Assembly: GCA_017302635.1 (NCBI GenBank)
Contig: JAFLCX010000002.1
Coordinates: forward strand, 496,001 to 560,000
Source: Hyphomicrobiales bacterium
Lineage (GTDB): Bacteria > Pseudomonadota > Alphaproteobacteria > Rhizobiales > Beijerinckiaceae
Direction: 5' to 3'
Length of the DNA: 64,000 bases
The notes below the pieces were generated by a model. It was given only the letters and a program-made list of their open reading frames with translations, searched no databases and was not told where the DNA came from. Position numbers and translations under genes: made by a program. Below are positions 26,864 to 35,161 of this stretch, piece by piece; within the stretch, counting starts at the first letter, position 1, and each line of letters opens with the position of its first letter.

Positions 26864-28156
26864 ATGCCACTTGCGAAAACGATCTCACCGATTGGCGCGC
26901 CAAGCGCCGGAATCCGCCTGCTGCACCATCTCCTCGACACCGTAATCGAGGCTGCTCAGGCCGGGCATCTTGTCGCTCGAAACCTGCCGCCTGTGCCGCG
27001 CGGGCGCACGATCGTCGTCGGTGCTGGCAAGGCGTCCGGTGCGATGGCGCGGGCTTTCGATGCGCATTGGCCTGCTCCGCTGGAGGGAGCGGTGGTGATC
27101 CCCCGCGGCTCCCCGCTCCACCAGGGCCGCATCCGGCAACTAGAGGCCTCGCACCCCGTTCCCGATGCGGGCTCGCTCCTTGCTGCAGATGTGATCGTTG
27201 AACTCGTCAACAATGCCGGGCCGGACGATCTGGTCGTGGCGCTGGTTTCGGGCGGAGGGTCTTCCCTTCTTTGCAAGCCGGCAGCAGGGCTGACCCTTGC
27301 GGACAAGCAGGCGCTGAACGATGCCTTGCTCGCGAGCGGAGCTACGATCAGCGAGATCAACACCGTGCGCAAGCATCTCTCTTCCATCAAGGGCGGGCGG
27401 CTGATTCCCCCGGGATGCCGCGCGCCGGTTGTCGCATTGCTGATGTCGGATGTGCCGGGCGACGATCCCTCGGTCATCGCCTCCGGGCCGACCGTGCCGG
27501 ATTTCTCCATACTCGCCGATGCGCGCGCCGTGCTCGAGCGGCGCAGGATCACCCCCTCAGAGGCCGTGCAGCGGGCTTTGCTGGACCCGGCCAATGAGAC
27601 ACCCAAACCCGACGATCCGCGCTTCGAGCGAGTGGAGAACCGGATCATCCTCACGCCGCACGCGGCTTTGTCAGCCGCTCTGCCACTGGCCCGTGAGGCC
27701 GGATACGCGGTGCACTATCTGGGTGACAACATTGAGGGCGATGCCGAGAGGATCGCGCAGGACCATGCCCGGCTCGCACTGGAATTACACCGGGCCGGGC
27801 AAAGGATCGCGATGATTTCGGGCGGCGAGACCAGCGTGCGCACCCGCGGTGGCGCGGGAACGCGCGGCGGGCGGAACTCGCATTATGCGCTCGCCCTCGC
27901 CCTTGCTCTCGACGGAGCGCCGGGCATTCGTGCGATCGCGGCCGATACAGATGGAATTGACGGCAAGGGCGGACATGCCGGTGCGGTCGTGACACCGGAC
28001 ACGCTGTCGCGCGCAGCGCGATTGGGTATCGACGGGCGAGGCCTGCTCGACGAGACCAATTCCTACGCTTTCTTCGAAGCGATCGGCGATTTGATCACCA
28101 CAGGCCCCACCCAGACGAATGTGAATGATTTCAGGGTGATCCTCATCGACCCCTGA
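26864..28156 (+). CDS. Glycerate 2-kinase (MOFRL family; GckA/TtuD type)
   Basis: Predicted to phosphorylate D-glycerate to 2-phosphoglycerate, feeding tartrate, glyoxylate or hydroxypyruvate carbon into glycolysis. The 430-residue protein has the N-terminal DUF4147 domain (VVGAGKASGAMARAFD, LVSGGGSSLLCKPAAGLTLADK, TVRKHLSSIKGGRL, SDVPGDDPSVIASGPT) and the C-terminal MOFRL domain (ISGGETSVRTRGGAGTRGGR, IRAIAADTDGIDG). Older annotations call such proteins hydroxypyruvate reductase. ATG 26864 is preferred to an upstream TTG. The adjacent GntR regulator and TRAP operon suggest one catabolic module. Confidence 0.9.
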   Translation: MPLAKTISPIGAPSAGIRLLHHLLDTVIEAAQAGHLVARNLPPVPRGRTIVVGAGKASGAMARAFDAHWPAPLEGAVVIPRGSPLHQGRIRQLEASHPVPDAGSLLAADVIVELVNNAGPDDLVVALVSGGGSSLLCKPAAGLTLADKQALNDALLASGATISEINTVRKHLSSIKGGRLIPPGCRAPVVALLMSDVPGDDPSVIASGPTVPDFSILADARAVLERRRITPSEAVQRALLDPANETPKPDDPRFERVENRIILTPHAALSAALPLAREAGYAVHYLGDNIEGDAERIAQDHARLALELHRAGQRIAMISGGETSVRTRGGAGTRGGRNSHYALALALALDGAPGIRAIAADTDGIDGKGGHAGAVVTPDTLSRAARLGIDGRGLLDETNSYAFFEAIGDLITTGPTQTNVNDFRVILIDP

Positions 28157-28286
28157 CGACTTCTCCTTTTGGAGCATTTGCGCTTTTTATCGCGCTCGCT
28201 CATTCTGCTTCGGTGGCTGGTGAGCGGGGCACGAGACCCTGACCGGCCAGCCCCGATTTCCAGGCGGGGGATGCAGCGAGGGGCGG

Positions 28287-29456
28287 ATGCGCACGCGGGT
28301 TGCCATCATCGGGTCAGGACCGGCGGGTTTGCTGGTAGGTTCCATCCTGACACGCGCGGGCATCGACAATGTCATCATCGAGCGCCGCTCGCGCGACTAT
28401 GTGCTCGGCCGTATCCGTGCCGGAGTGCTGGAAGATGCCACGGTGCAACTCCTGCTCAGTCTTGGAGCGGGCACGAGGATGATGCGCGAGGGGTTGCCGC
28501 ATCACGGCTTTGCCATCCAGTTCAATGGTGAGGCCTTACGGATCAATATCGATGCGTTGACCAACGGGCGCTCCGTGATGGTCTACGGCCAGACCGAGGT
28601 GACCCGCGATTTGATGGACCTGCGCGCGGACAGCGGTGCCGAGACGGTTTTCGAGGCCGAGAATGTCACGTTGCATGATTTCGATCGTGGGCGGCCCTAT
28701 GTCACCTGGCAGAAGGATGGCTTCGCGCGCCGCATCGAATGCGATTTCGTCGCGGGCTGCGATGGTTACCATGGCGTGAGCCGCGCGAGTGTTCCGGCCG
28801 CCGCCATCCGCACTTTCGAGCGCGCCTATCCGTTCGGCTGGCTCGGCGTGCTCGCCGATGTGCCGCCCTGCGACCCGGAACTGATTTACGCGGCCCATTC
28901 GCGCGGTTTCGCGCTCTGCTCGATGCGCTCGGCACGGCGCAGCCGTTATTACATCCAGTGCGCGGCGGATGAGGATGTGAACCACTGGAGTGACCAGCAA
29001 TTCTGGGATGAGCTACGCCGCAGGCTGGATGCGAAAGCCGCTGCGAATGTCGTCATGGGGCCCTCGATCGAGAAATCGGTCGCGCCGCTGCGCAGTTTCG
29101 TCGCTGAGCCCTTGCGCTTCGGGAAGCTGTTCCTGGCGGGTGACGCGGCGCATATCGTGCCGCCGACGGGTGCGAAGGGGCTCAATCTCGCAGCGCGCGA
29201 TGCGCAGCAACTGGCAAATGCGATCGTGGAATTCTACCTTCAGCGCTCGACACGCGGGATTGATACCTATTCCCAGTCGGCACTCGAACGGATCTGGAAA
29301 GTCGAGCGCTTCTCCTGGGCGATGACGACCATGCTGCACCGCTTCGAGCATTTCTCGCCCTTCGAGCAGCGGATGCAGGAGGCGGAGTTCCGCCAGTTGC
29401 AGACGTCAGAAGCCGCGAGGCGTGTGCTCGCCGAGAGCTATGTCGGGGTCGAGTGA
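28287..29456 (+). CDS. pobA: 4-hydroxybenzoate 3-monooxygenase
   Basis: FAD- and NADPH-dependent hydroxylase converting 4-hydroxybenzoate to protocatechuate. The FAD dinucleotide motif is IIGSGPAGLL at residues 7-16; RIRAGVLE is a PobA-specific active-site segment; GCDGYHGVSRASVP is the DG motif, and GDAAHIVPPTGAKGLNLA the second FAD motif. At 389 residues it has normal length. No pobR regulator or protocatechuate pathway gene is in the window, so the ring-cleavage genes must lie elsewhere. It converges on iolB. Confidence 0.94.
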   Translation: MRTRVAIIGSGPAGLLVGSILTRAGIDNVIIERRSRDYVLGRIRAGVLEDATVQLLLSLGAGTRMMREGLPHHGFAIQFNGEALRINIDALTNGRSVMVYGQTEVTRDLMDLRADSGAETVFEAENVTLHDFDRGRPYVTWQKDGFARRIECDFVAGCDGYHGVSRASVPAAAIRTFERAYPFGWLGVLADVPPCDPELIYAAHSRGFALCSMRSARRSRYYIQCAADEDVNHWSDQQFWDELRRRLDAKAAANVVMGPSIEKSVAPLRSFVAEPLRFGKLFLAGDAAHIVPPTGAKGLNLAARDAQQLANAIVEFYLQRSTRGIDTYSQSALERIWKVERFSWAMTTMLHRFEHFSPFEQRMQEAEFRQLQTSEAARRVLAESYVGVE

Positions 29457-29465
29457 GGGAAGGCT

Positions 29466-30266
29466 TTAGCCCTTCTTCAGCATCCACTCATGTGCGGGAT
29501 CGTTGCGGAAGCGCCAGAGCCGATGCGGGCCGGCCATCACGTTCAGATAGTAGAGATCGTAGCCATGCGCCGCGCCCACCGGGTGATAGCCGCGCGGCAC
29601 GAGCACCACGTCGCCATCCTCCACCGTGATGGTTTCATCCAAAGAGCGGTCATCGGTGTAGACGCGCTGCATCGCATAGCCCGAACCGGGGCGGAGGCGG
29701 TGGTAATAGGTTTCCTCCAATCGGCTCTCGGCCGGGAGATTGTCGGCATCATGCTTGTGTGGCGGGTAGCTCGACCAGTGCCCGCCGGGCGTGATGACCT
29801 CGACCACCAGAAGGCTTTCGGCATGGGGCGAGGTATCGGGCAGGATATTGCGCACATAGCGCGTATTGGTTCCCGCTCCTCGCGTTTCCTGCCCCACTTC
29901 CGCAGCCGGAATGAGGCGCAAGGGCAGCGAACCATGCGCAGGGGCGGTGCAGATCGCGATCTCGCAATCGGTTTCCGCCTCGATCCGGTAGCGCGATTTC
30001 GCCGGCACGTAGAGCGAATCCGGCAGGCCATCGAACGGGTTTGCGCGCCCGCCCTGAACGCCGAAATCCTTTCCACTCCCGAGAAGGCGCGCTGCGCCCG
30101 AGACGATCACGAGGCAGGCTTCTCGCGTGCCCGTTCCGGCCTCGATATGATCGCCAGCTGCGAGGCGGTAGAGCGCGAAACCGACATAGGACCATCCCGC
30201 ATTCTGCGGCGTGACGAGATGAACCGGGTTGTTCGCGTTGGGCCGACGTTTCAGCAACGATGTCAT
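29466..30266 (-). CDS. iolB: 5-deoxy-glucuronate isomerase
   Basis: Cupin-type isomerase in myo-inositol catabolism, converting 5-deoxy-glucuronate to 2-deoxy-5-keto-gluconate. It is 266 residues long, with metal-ligand segments WSSYPPHKHDAD and the downstream LEETYYHRL block, plus GYHPVGAAHGYDLYYLNVMAG near the C-terminus, all strongly family-like. The ATG overlaps the iolE stop by four bases. It is the last gene of an iolD-iolE-iolB unit on the minus strand. Confidence 0.95.
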   Translation of the reverse strand: MTSLLKRRPNANNPVHLVTPQNAGWSYVGFALYRLAAGDHIEAGTGTREACLVIVSGAARLLGSGKDFGVQGGRANPFDGLPDSLYVPAKSRYRIEAETDCEIAICTAPAHGSLPLRLIPAAEVGQETRGAGTNTRYVRNILPDTSPHAESLLVVEVITPGGHWSSYPPHKHDADNLPAESRLEETYYHRLRPGSGYAMQRVYTDDRSLDETITVEDGDVVLVPRGYHPVGAAHGYDLYYLNVMAGPHRLWRFRNDPAHEWMLKKG

Positions 30267-31162
30267 GCGAGGCCCGCTTCGTTCAGCGCCCATCTCAGAT
30301 GCGCGACGCCTTTTTTGGCGTAAGCGAGCGGATTGGCCTTTTTCGGGTCCTGCTCGGCTTCCACAATCCCCCAGCCAGCATAACCGGGGAGCGCCTTGAA
30401 CACGCTCACATAATCCACCGCGCCATCGCCGGGAACGGTGTAGGTGCCCAGTTCATCGCCTTTGCCGAGAATGGCATCCAGGAACGACCAATCCCCCGCC
30501 TTTGCCTTCGCAAGGATGGCGGGGCGGATATCCTTGCAATGGACATGGGTGATGCGATGGCGGTACGTTCTCGCAAGTTCGGCCGGGTCAGCGCCAGCCC
30601 AACTGGCATGGCCAGTATCGAGCAGCAAGTTAACCGAGCCGCTGCAAGCGTCCATGAAGCGGGCGATATCGTCCCGGCTCTCGATGATCGTCCCCATATG
30701 GTGGTGATAACACAGCACCAGCCCCTCGTCGGCCAGCATGCGCGCGAATTCGCTCATCCGGGCGGCGTAGGGTTTCCAATCCGCACCGCCGAGATGAGGG
30801 CGCTGCGAGAGCGGCATCGCGCGGTTTCCGTGGATGGCATTCGATGTTTCCGCGACAATAAACACCGATGTCCCCATCGCTGTCAGAAGATCGCGATGCG
30901 CTTTCGCAAGTGCGAATTCCTCGCGCGCATCGCGTCTGAGCAGTTCCACCGAATGCCAGCCACCGACGCAAGCCATGTTGAACGGCGCGAGTGCCGCTTT
31001 AAGCGCACCAGCCTCGCGCGGGAACTTGTTGCCCAGCTCCATGCCCTCGAAACCGGCCTCCTTTGCTTCCCTCAGGCAGGTCTCGAGCGGGGTCTCGCCA
31101 CCGATCTCGAGCAGGTCGTCATTCGACCAGCCGATGGGGTTGGCACCGATGCGGATGGGCAT
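30263..31162 (-). CDS. iolE: Inosose dehydratase
   Basis: Dehydrates 2-keto-myo-inositol in inositol catabolism. It is a TIM-barrel (AP-endonuclease family 2 fold) of 299 residues, starting MPIRIGANPIGWSNDDL, with LCYHHHMGTIIES and LLLDTGHASWAGADP as metal- and substrate-binding regions and HVHCKDIRPA. The ATG at 31162 lies just after the iolD stop at 31165, so the genes are coupled. Confidence 0.95.
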   Translation of the reverse strand: MPIRIGANPIGWSNDDLLEIGGETPLETCLREAKEAGFEGMELGNKFPREAGALKAALAPFNMACVGGWHSVELLRRDAREEFALAKAHRDLLTAMGTSVFIVAETSNAIHGNRAMPLSQRPHLGGADWKPYAARMSEFARMLADEGLVLCYHHHMGTIIESRDDIARFMDACSGSVNLLLDTGHASWAGADPAELARTYRHRITHVHCKDIRPAILAKAKAGDWSFLDAILGKGDELGTYTVPGDGAVDYVSVFKALPGYAGWGIVEAEQDPKKANPLAYAKKGVAHLRWALNEAGLA

Positions 31163-31164
31163 AT

Positions 31165-33012
31165 TCAGTCTCCGAGGCGTTGTTTTTTCTGGGCTTCGAC
31201 GTAGCCAGCGCGCGCCGCACGTACTTCGGGCCTTGTCGAGACTTCCGGCACCGCGACATCCCACCAGGTGCCGCCGGCATCGGTGGACTTGAGTGGGTCG
31301 GTATCGATCACGATGGTCGTGGTGATCGGGGAGCGGCGCGCGGTGCGCAAGGTCTTTTCGAGCGCAGCGATGCCTGCGACTTTGATGGCCTTCGCGCCAA
31401 GCGAGGCGGCGTGTTTCGCGAAATCAATGGCCGGGAGGGTCTCGTGGCGGGTATGTTCCAGCAGGTTGTTGAAGCTCTCGCCGCCCGTCGCGCGTTGCAA
31501 CCGGTTGATGCAGCCGAATCCGCGATTGTCGAGCACGACGATCGTGAGCTTCAGCCCGAGCATCACCGAAGTCGCGATCTCGGAGTTCATCATGAGATAG
31601 GAACCATCGCCCACCATCACGATGACCTCGCGATCCGGTGCAGCCATTTTCGCGCCGAGCCCGCCTGCGATCTCATAACCCATGCAGGAATAGCCGTATT
31701 CGACGTGGTAGCCGCCGGGTTTTCCCGCCTGCCACAATTTGTGAAGCTCGCCCGGCAAGCCGCCAGCCGCACAGACGATGATGTCGGTTTTTTTTGACTG
31801 CCTCTGCACCGCGCCGATGACCTTGGCATCCGAGGGCAGGGAACTTTCGGTCGGGGCGGTGTAGGGTGCCGCTTGCCGCTGCCAATGCTCTTGCGCCAAT
31901 TCGGCTTTGACCGCCCATTCCGCAGGCGCTCGCCAGCCGGCAAGGCCACGCGCGAGGGCCGCGAGGCCAGTTTTTGCATCGCAGACCAGCGGCGAAGCAT
32001 GATGCTTGCCTGCATCAAAGGCCTGCACATTGAGCCCGAGGATCGTGCGCCCCCGCTCCGCAAACAGGGCACGCGAGCCGCTGGTGAAATCCTGCAATCG
32101 CGTGCCGACGGCAAGAATCACATCGGCCTCGGCGGCGAGCGTGTTGGCAGCCTCGGTGCCCGTGACGCCGAGCGCGCCGAGGTTCAGTTTTTCGTCCGCA
32201 GGCAAGCTCGATTTTCCGCCTTGCGTTTCTGCTGAAGGGATATTGTGCTTGCGGCAAAAGCCGAGAAGCTCGCGCTCCGCCTCCGAATACAGAACACCGC
32301 CGCCCGCGATCACGAACGGCTTCTTCGCCGCCTTCAGCGTGGCGATGGCTGCGGCAAGTTCTGTCTCATCGGGGCGGGAGCGCCGAGGCGACCAGTTTCG
32401 GGGCCGGAAAAACTCTTCCGGGTAATCAAACGCTTCGGCCTGCACATCCTGGCAGAAGGCGAGGGTAACGGGGCCGCATTCGGCGGGGTCGGTCAGAACC
32501 TGCATCGCACGTGGAAGGGCAGCGAGCAGTTGTTCCGGACGTGTGATGCGGTCGAAATAGCGCGAAACAGGGCGGAAGCAGTCATTCGCAGAAACCGTGC
32601 CGTCCGAGAAATTCTCGATCTGCTGAAGCACGGGGTCTGGCCGGCGCGTGGCATAGACATCGCCCGGCAGGAACAGGACCGGCAACCGGTTGACATGGGC
32701 GAGGGCGGCGGCCGTGACCATGTTCGTCGCACCCGGCCCAATGGATGTTGTGCAGGCCATGAACCGGCGGCGGCGCGATTGTTTCGCAAAGGCAATTGCC
32801 GCATGGGCCATGCCCTGCTCGTTATGGGCACGGTAGGTCGGGAAGCGGTCCCGCATGGCGTGAAGCGCTTCACCGAGGCCAGCGACATTGCCATGTCCGA
32901 AAATTGCCCATGCTCCAGCGAAAATGGGCAGGCGCTGCCCGTCAATTTCGGTTTCCTGAGCCGCAAGATAGCGGATCAAAGCCTGTGCGGCAGTGAGGCG
33001 AAGGCTCGCCAT
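31165..33012 (-). CDS. iolD: 3D-(3,5/4)-trihydroxycyclohexane-1,2-dione hydrolase
   Basis: Thiamine-diphosphate enzyme that opens the inositol-derived ring. The 615-residue protein has the PYR-domain pattern RAHNEQGMAHAAIAFAK with the activating Glu, the middle domain, and the PP domain with VGDGSYLMMNSEIATS and VVLDNRGFGCINRLQRATGG. These segments distinguish IolD from acetolactate synthase. ATG 33012 (MASLRLTAAQ) is used. It heads iolD-iolE-iolB; iolC, iolG and iolA are not in the window. Confidence 0.95.
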   Translation of the reverse strand: MASLRLTAAQALIRYLAAQETEIDGQRLPIFAGAWAIFGHGNVAGLGEALHAMRDRFPTYRAHNEQGMAHAAIAFAKQSRRRRFMACTTSIGPGATNMVTAAALAHVNRLPVLFLPGDVYATRRPDPVLQQIENFSDGTVSANDCFRPVSRYFDRITRPEQLLAALPRAMQVLTDPAECGPVTLAFCQDVQAEAFDYPEEFFRPRNWSPRRSRPDETELAAAIATLKAAKKPFVIAGGGVLYSEAERELLGFCRKHNIPSAETQGGKSSLPADEKLNLGALGVTGTEAANTLAAEADVILAVGTRLQDFTSGSRALFAERGRTILGLNVQAFDAGKHHASPLVCDAKTGLAALARGLAGWRAPAEWAVKAELAQEHWQRQAAPYTAPTESSLPSDAKVIGAVQRQSKKTDIIVCAAGGLPGELHKLWQAGKPGGYHVEYGYSCMGYEIAGGLGAKMAAPDREVIVMVGDGSYLMMNSEIATSVMLGLKLTIVVLDNRGFGCINRLQRATGGESFNNLLEHTRHETLPAIDFAKHAASLGAKAIKVAGIAALEKTLRTARRSPITTTIVIDTDPLKSTDAGGTWWDVAVPEVSTRPEVRAARAGYVEAQKKQRLGD

Positions 33013-33217
33013 GTTTTCCCTCTCGGGTGCTTGGAGCACCGCTTTTCATTCGCCGTATCGTAGGGGCACGGGGCGGGCGCTTTCAACCTTTATCCGCGTT
33101 TTGCGATGCCGAAAATTTTCCGACAATTTGAAGAAATCCCGACAATCGACTTAACAGATTTTCGAAACTTCTCGGGTAGGAATGCCGCCCAAAGAGTAAT
33201 GCGTCAGGCAGGCATCC

Positions 33218-34693
33218 ATGTCGATCGAGATGATGGCGGGCTCATCCCGCCCTCTGGGCAGAGATAAGGCGCTCTTTGGAATGCTCACGCGCGTTTCGAA
33301 GCAGAAGCTCATCGGCCTTGTGCTGACGTTCGACCTGATGTCGATGTGGGCGCTCGGCCTGTTCGCGCTGATGCAGCGCGGCGCCCCCGGTATGTATGAA
33401 AGCCCGGTGCCGCTGATCACGGTGGTCTTCGTGCCGCTTCTCGCAGCCTACATTCTCCAGCGCATCTGGGCCTACACGATCCCGGCTCTGGGCGCATTCG
33501 CGCGGCAGGTGAGAGCGCTGCTGATCGCGATGGTCGGAGCCTTCGTGCTGGTGATGGGGCTCTATTTTGTTGCCAACATCGACATCATGGAAGCGCGTGG
33601 CTGGCTTCTGCGCTGGGCGCTCTATTCGGTCGTGCTCCTCACCCTGTTCCGGCTGCTGACCAGCCGTGCCGTGATCGCAGCCGAGAAACGCGGCGAACTC
33701 GCGCGCCGGGCCGTGATTGTGGGTGGCGGCAAGGCCTGCGAAGATCTCATTGCGCGGCTTGAAAAGGCGGGCGAACGCTCGATCACCATTCTCGGGCTCT
33801 TCGATGATCGCGGCGGCGATCGGTCGCCGGATCAGGTTGGTCGCCACCGGAAAATCGGCACCTTCGAGGAGCTGGAACAATACGCGCGCGAGAACGCGGT
33901 CGATCTTCTGATCATCGCCCTGCCTTCGACCGCCGAGGAGCGCATCCTGCATCTGTTGCGCAAGCTCTGGCAGCTGCCCGTCGATGTGCGCATTGCCGCG
34001 CATGCCTCGAAGCTGAAACTCTCGAAACGTGCCTATTCCTATATCGGCGATGTGCCGTTTCTCGCGGTTTTCGATCGCCCGCTGTCGGATTGGAATGCGG
34101 CGGTGAAGGCGATATTCGATCGTGTGGTCGCAGCAATTGCGCTTGTGGCGTTCCTGCCGCTGCTGGCGCTTGTCGCACTCGCGATCCGGCTTGAATCCAA
34201 GGGGCCCATCTTCTTCAAACAGCAGCGCTTCGGGTTCAACAACAACCTGATCGGCGTGTATAAGTTTCGCTCAATGTACCATGAGATGACCGATCACCAT
34301 GCGCGCAAGCAAGTGACCAAGGATGATCCGCGCGTCACCAAGGTTGGCCGTTTCATCCGCCGCACCTCGATTGATGAACTCCCACAGCTGATCAATGTGC
34401 TGCGAGGCGAATTGAGCCTTGTCGGTCCGCGCCCGCACGCGACACAGACCATGGCCGCGAACCAGCTCTATCAGGATGTCGTGTCGGGCTATTTCGCGCG
34501 GCACCGCATGAAGCCGGGAATCACGGGTTGGGCGCAGATCAATGGCTGGCGCGGCGAGACCGATACGGTCGAGAAAATCGAGCGCCGCGTCGAACACGAC
34601 CTGCATTACATCGAGAACTGGTCGCTCGCCTTTGATCTTTACATTCTGGCCATGACGCCGCTTTCGCTGTTCAACCTCAAGAGCGCCTATTGA
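33218..34693 (+). CDS. Undecaprenyl-phosphate sugar phosphotransferase
   Basis: Membrane enzyme that starts polysaccharide synthesis by loading a sugar phosphate, probably glucose-1-phosphate, onto undecaprenyl phosphate. Of 491 residues, the first ~150 contain about four hydrophobic helices, the middle (about 165-260) is a Rossmann-like domain (AVIVGGGKACEDLI), a further membrane helix lies near 305-330, and the catalytic C-terminal domain has KGPIFFKQQRFG, YKFRSM, TSIDELPQLINVLRGELSLVGPRPHA and KPGITGWAQINGWRGET. No other exopolysaccharide genes are nearby. Confidence 0.92.
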   Translation: MSIEMMAGSSRPLGRDKALFGMLTRVSKQKLIGLVLTFDLMSMWALGLFALMQRGAPGMYESPVPLITVVFVPLLAAYILQRIWAYTIPALGAFARQVRALLIAMVGAFVLVMGLYFVANIDIMEARGWLLRWALYSVVLLTLFRLLTSRAVIAAEKRGELARRAVIVGGGKACEDLIARLEKAGERSITILGLFDDRGGDRSPDQVGRHRKIGTFEELEQYARENAVDLLIIALPSTAEERILHLLRKLWQLPVDVRIAAHASKLKLSKRAYSYIGDVPFLAVFDRPLSDWNAAVKAIFDRVVAAIALVAFLPLLALVALAIRLESKGPIFFKQQRFGFNNNLIGVYKFRSMYHEMTDHHARKQVTKDDPRVTKVGRFIRRTSIDELPQLINVLRGELSLVGPRPHATQTMAANQLYQDVVSGYFARHRMKPGITGWAQINGWRGETDTVEKIERRVEHDLHYIENWSLAFDLYILAMTPLSLFNLKSAY

Positions 34694-34768
34694 GTTCTGC
34701 CCGGCCTTGCCGGATCGGAGGCGCGGGGCCATCTTGAGGCCATATTGGCGGCAAGAAGGACAGGCAGC

Positions 34769-35086
34769 GTGATCGTCGATCTAGAGCGTGAGGATATCAA
34801 GGCGCGCCTCGCTGAAGGCTCGATCCTACTGGTGGATGTGCGCGAGCCGCATGAATTTGCCTCCGGGCATATCCCCGGCTCGGTCTCCATGCCACTTTCG
34901 ACCTTTCATCCGGCTGATCTGCCCGATGCCGATGGGAGGGATATCGTCTTCTCCTGCGCAGCCGGTGTGCGCTCGCGCCACGCGATCCTGATGGCTCAGG
35001 CTGCGGGCCTGCCTCTTGATGCGCATTATGTCGGCGGCTTCAAGGATTGGGCGATGGCCGGCGAAGACATCGCCTTCGAGGATTGA
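34769..35086 (+). CDS. Rhodanese-like sulfurtransferase
   Basis: Single rhodanese domain of about 105 residues. The active-site loop is CAAGVR, with Cys63 expected to carry a persulfide; LLVDVREPHEFASGHIPGS is the classic N-terminal signature and YVGGFKDW the C-terminal one. A GTG at 34769 with AAGAAGGA upstream is preferred to a TTG at 34745. It lies 75 bp before the molybdenum hydroxylase gene. A role in sulfurating that enzyme's cofactor is conceivable but speculative. Confidence 0.85.
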   Translation: MIVDLEREDIKARLAEGSILLVDVREPHEFASGHIPGSVSMPLSTFHPADLPDADGRDIVFSCAAGVRSRHAILMAQAAGLPLDAHYVGGFKDWAMAGEDIAFED

Positions 35087-35161
35087 GCCGGACTTGAAGC
35101 CCCGTGCCGAGGGGTTATGCTGGGTGCTTCGGGTATTTCCCCAGCATTTCAGGTCGCAATC

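Noticed and set aside
33013..33217. Intergenic region between iolD and the sugar transferase as a regulatory RNA or riboswitch
   Set aside because: Only short palindromes such as GAAAATTTTC are visible; no recognisable riboswitch or terminator pattern.
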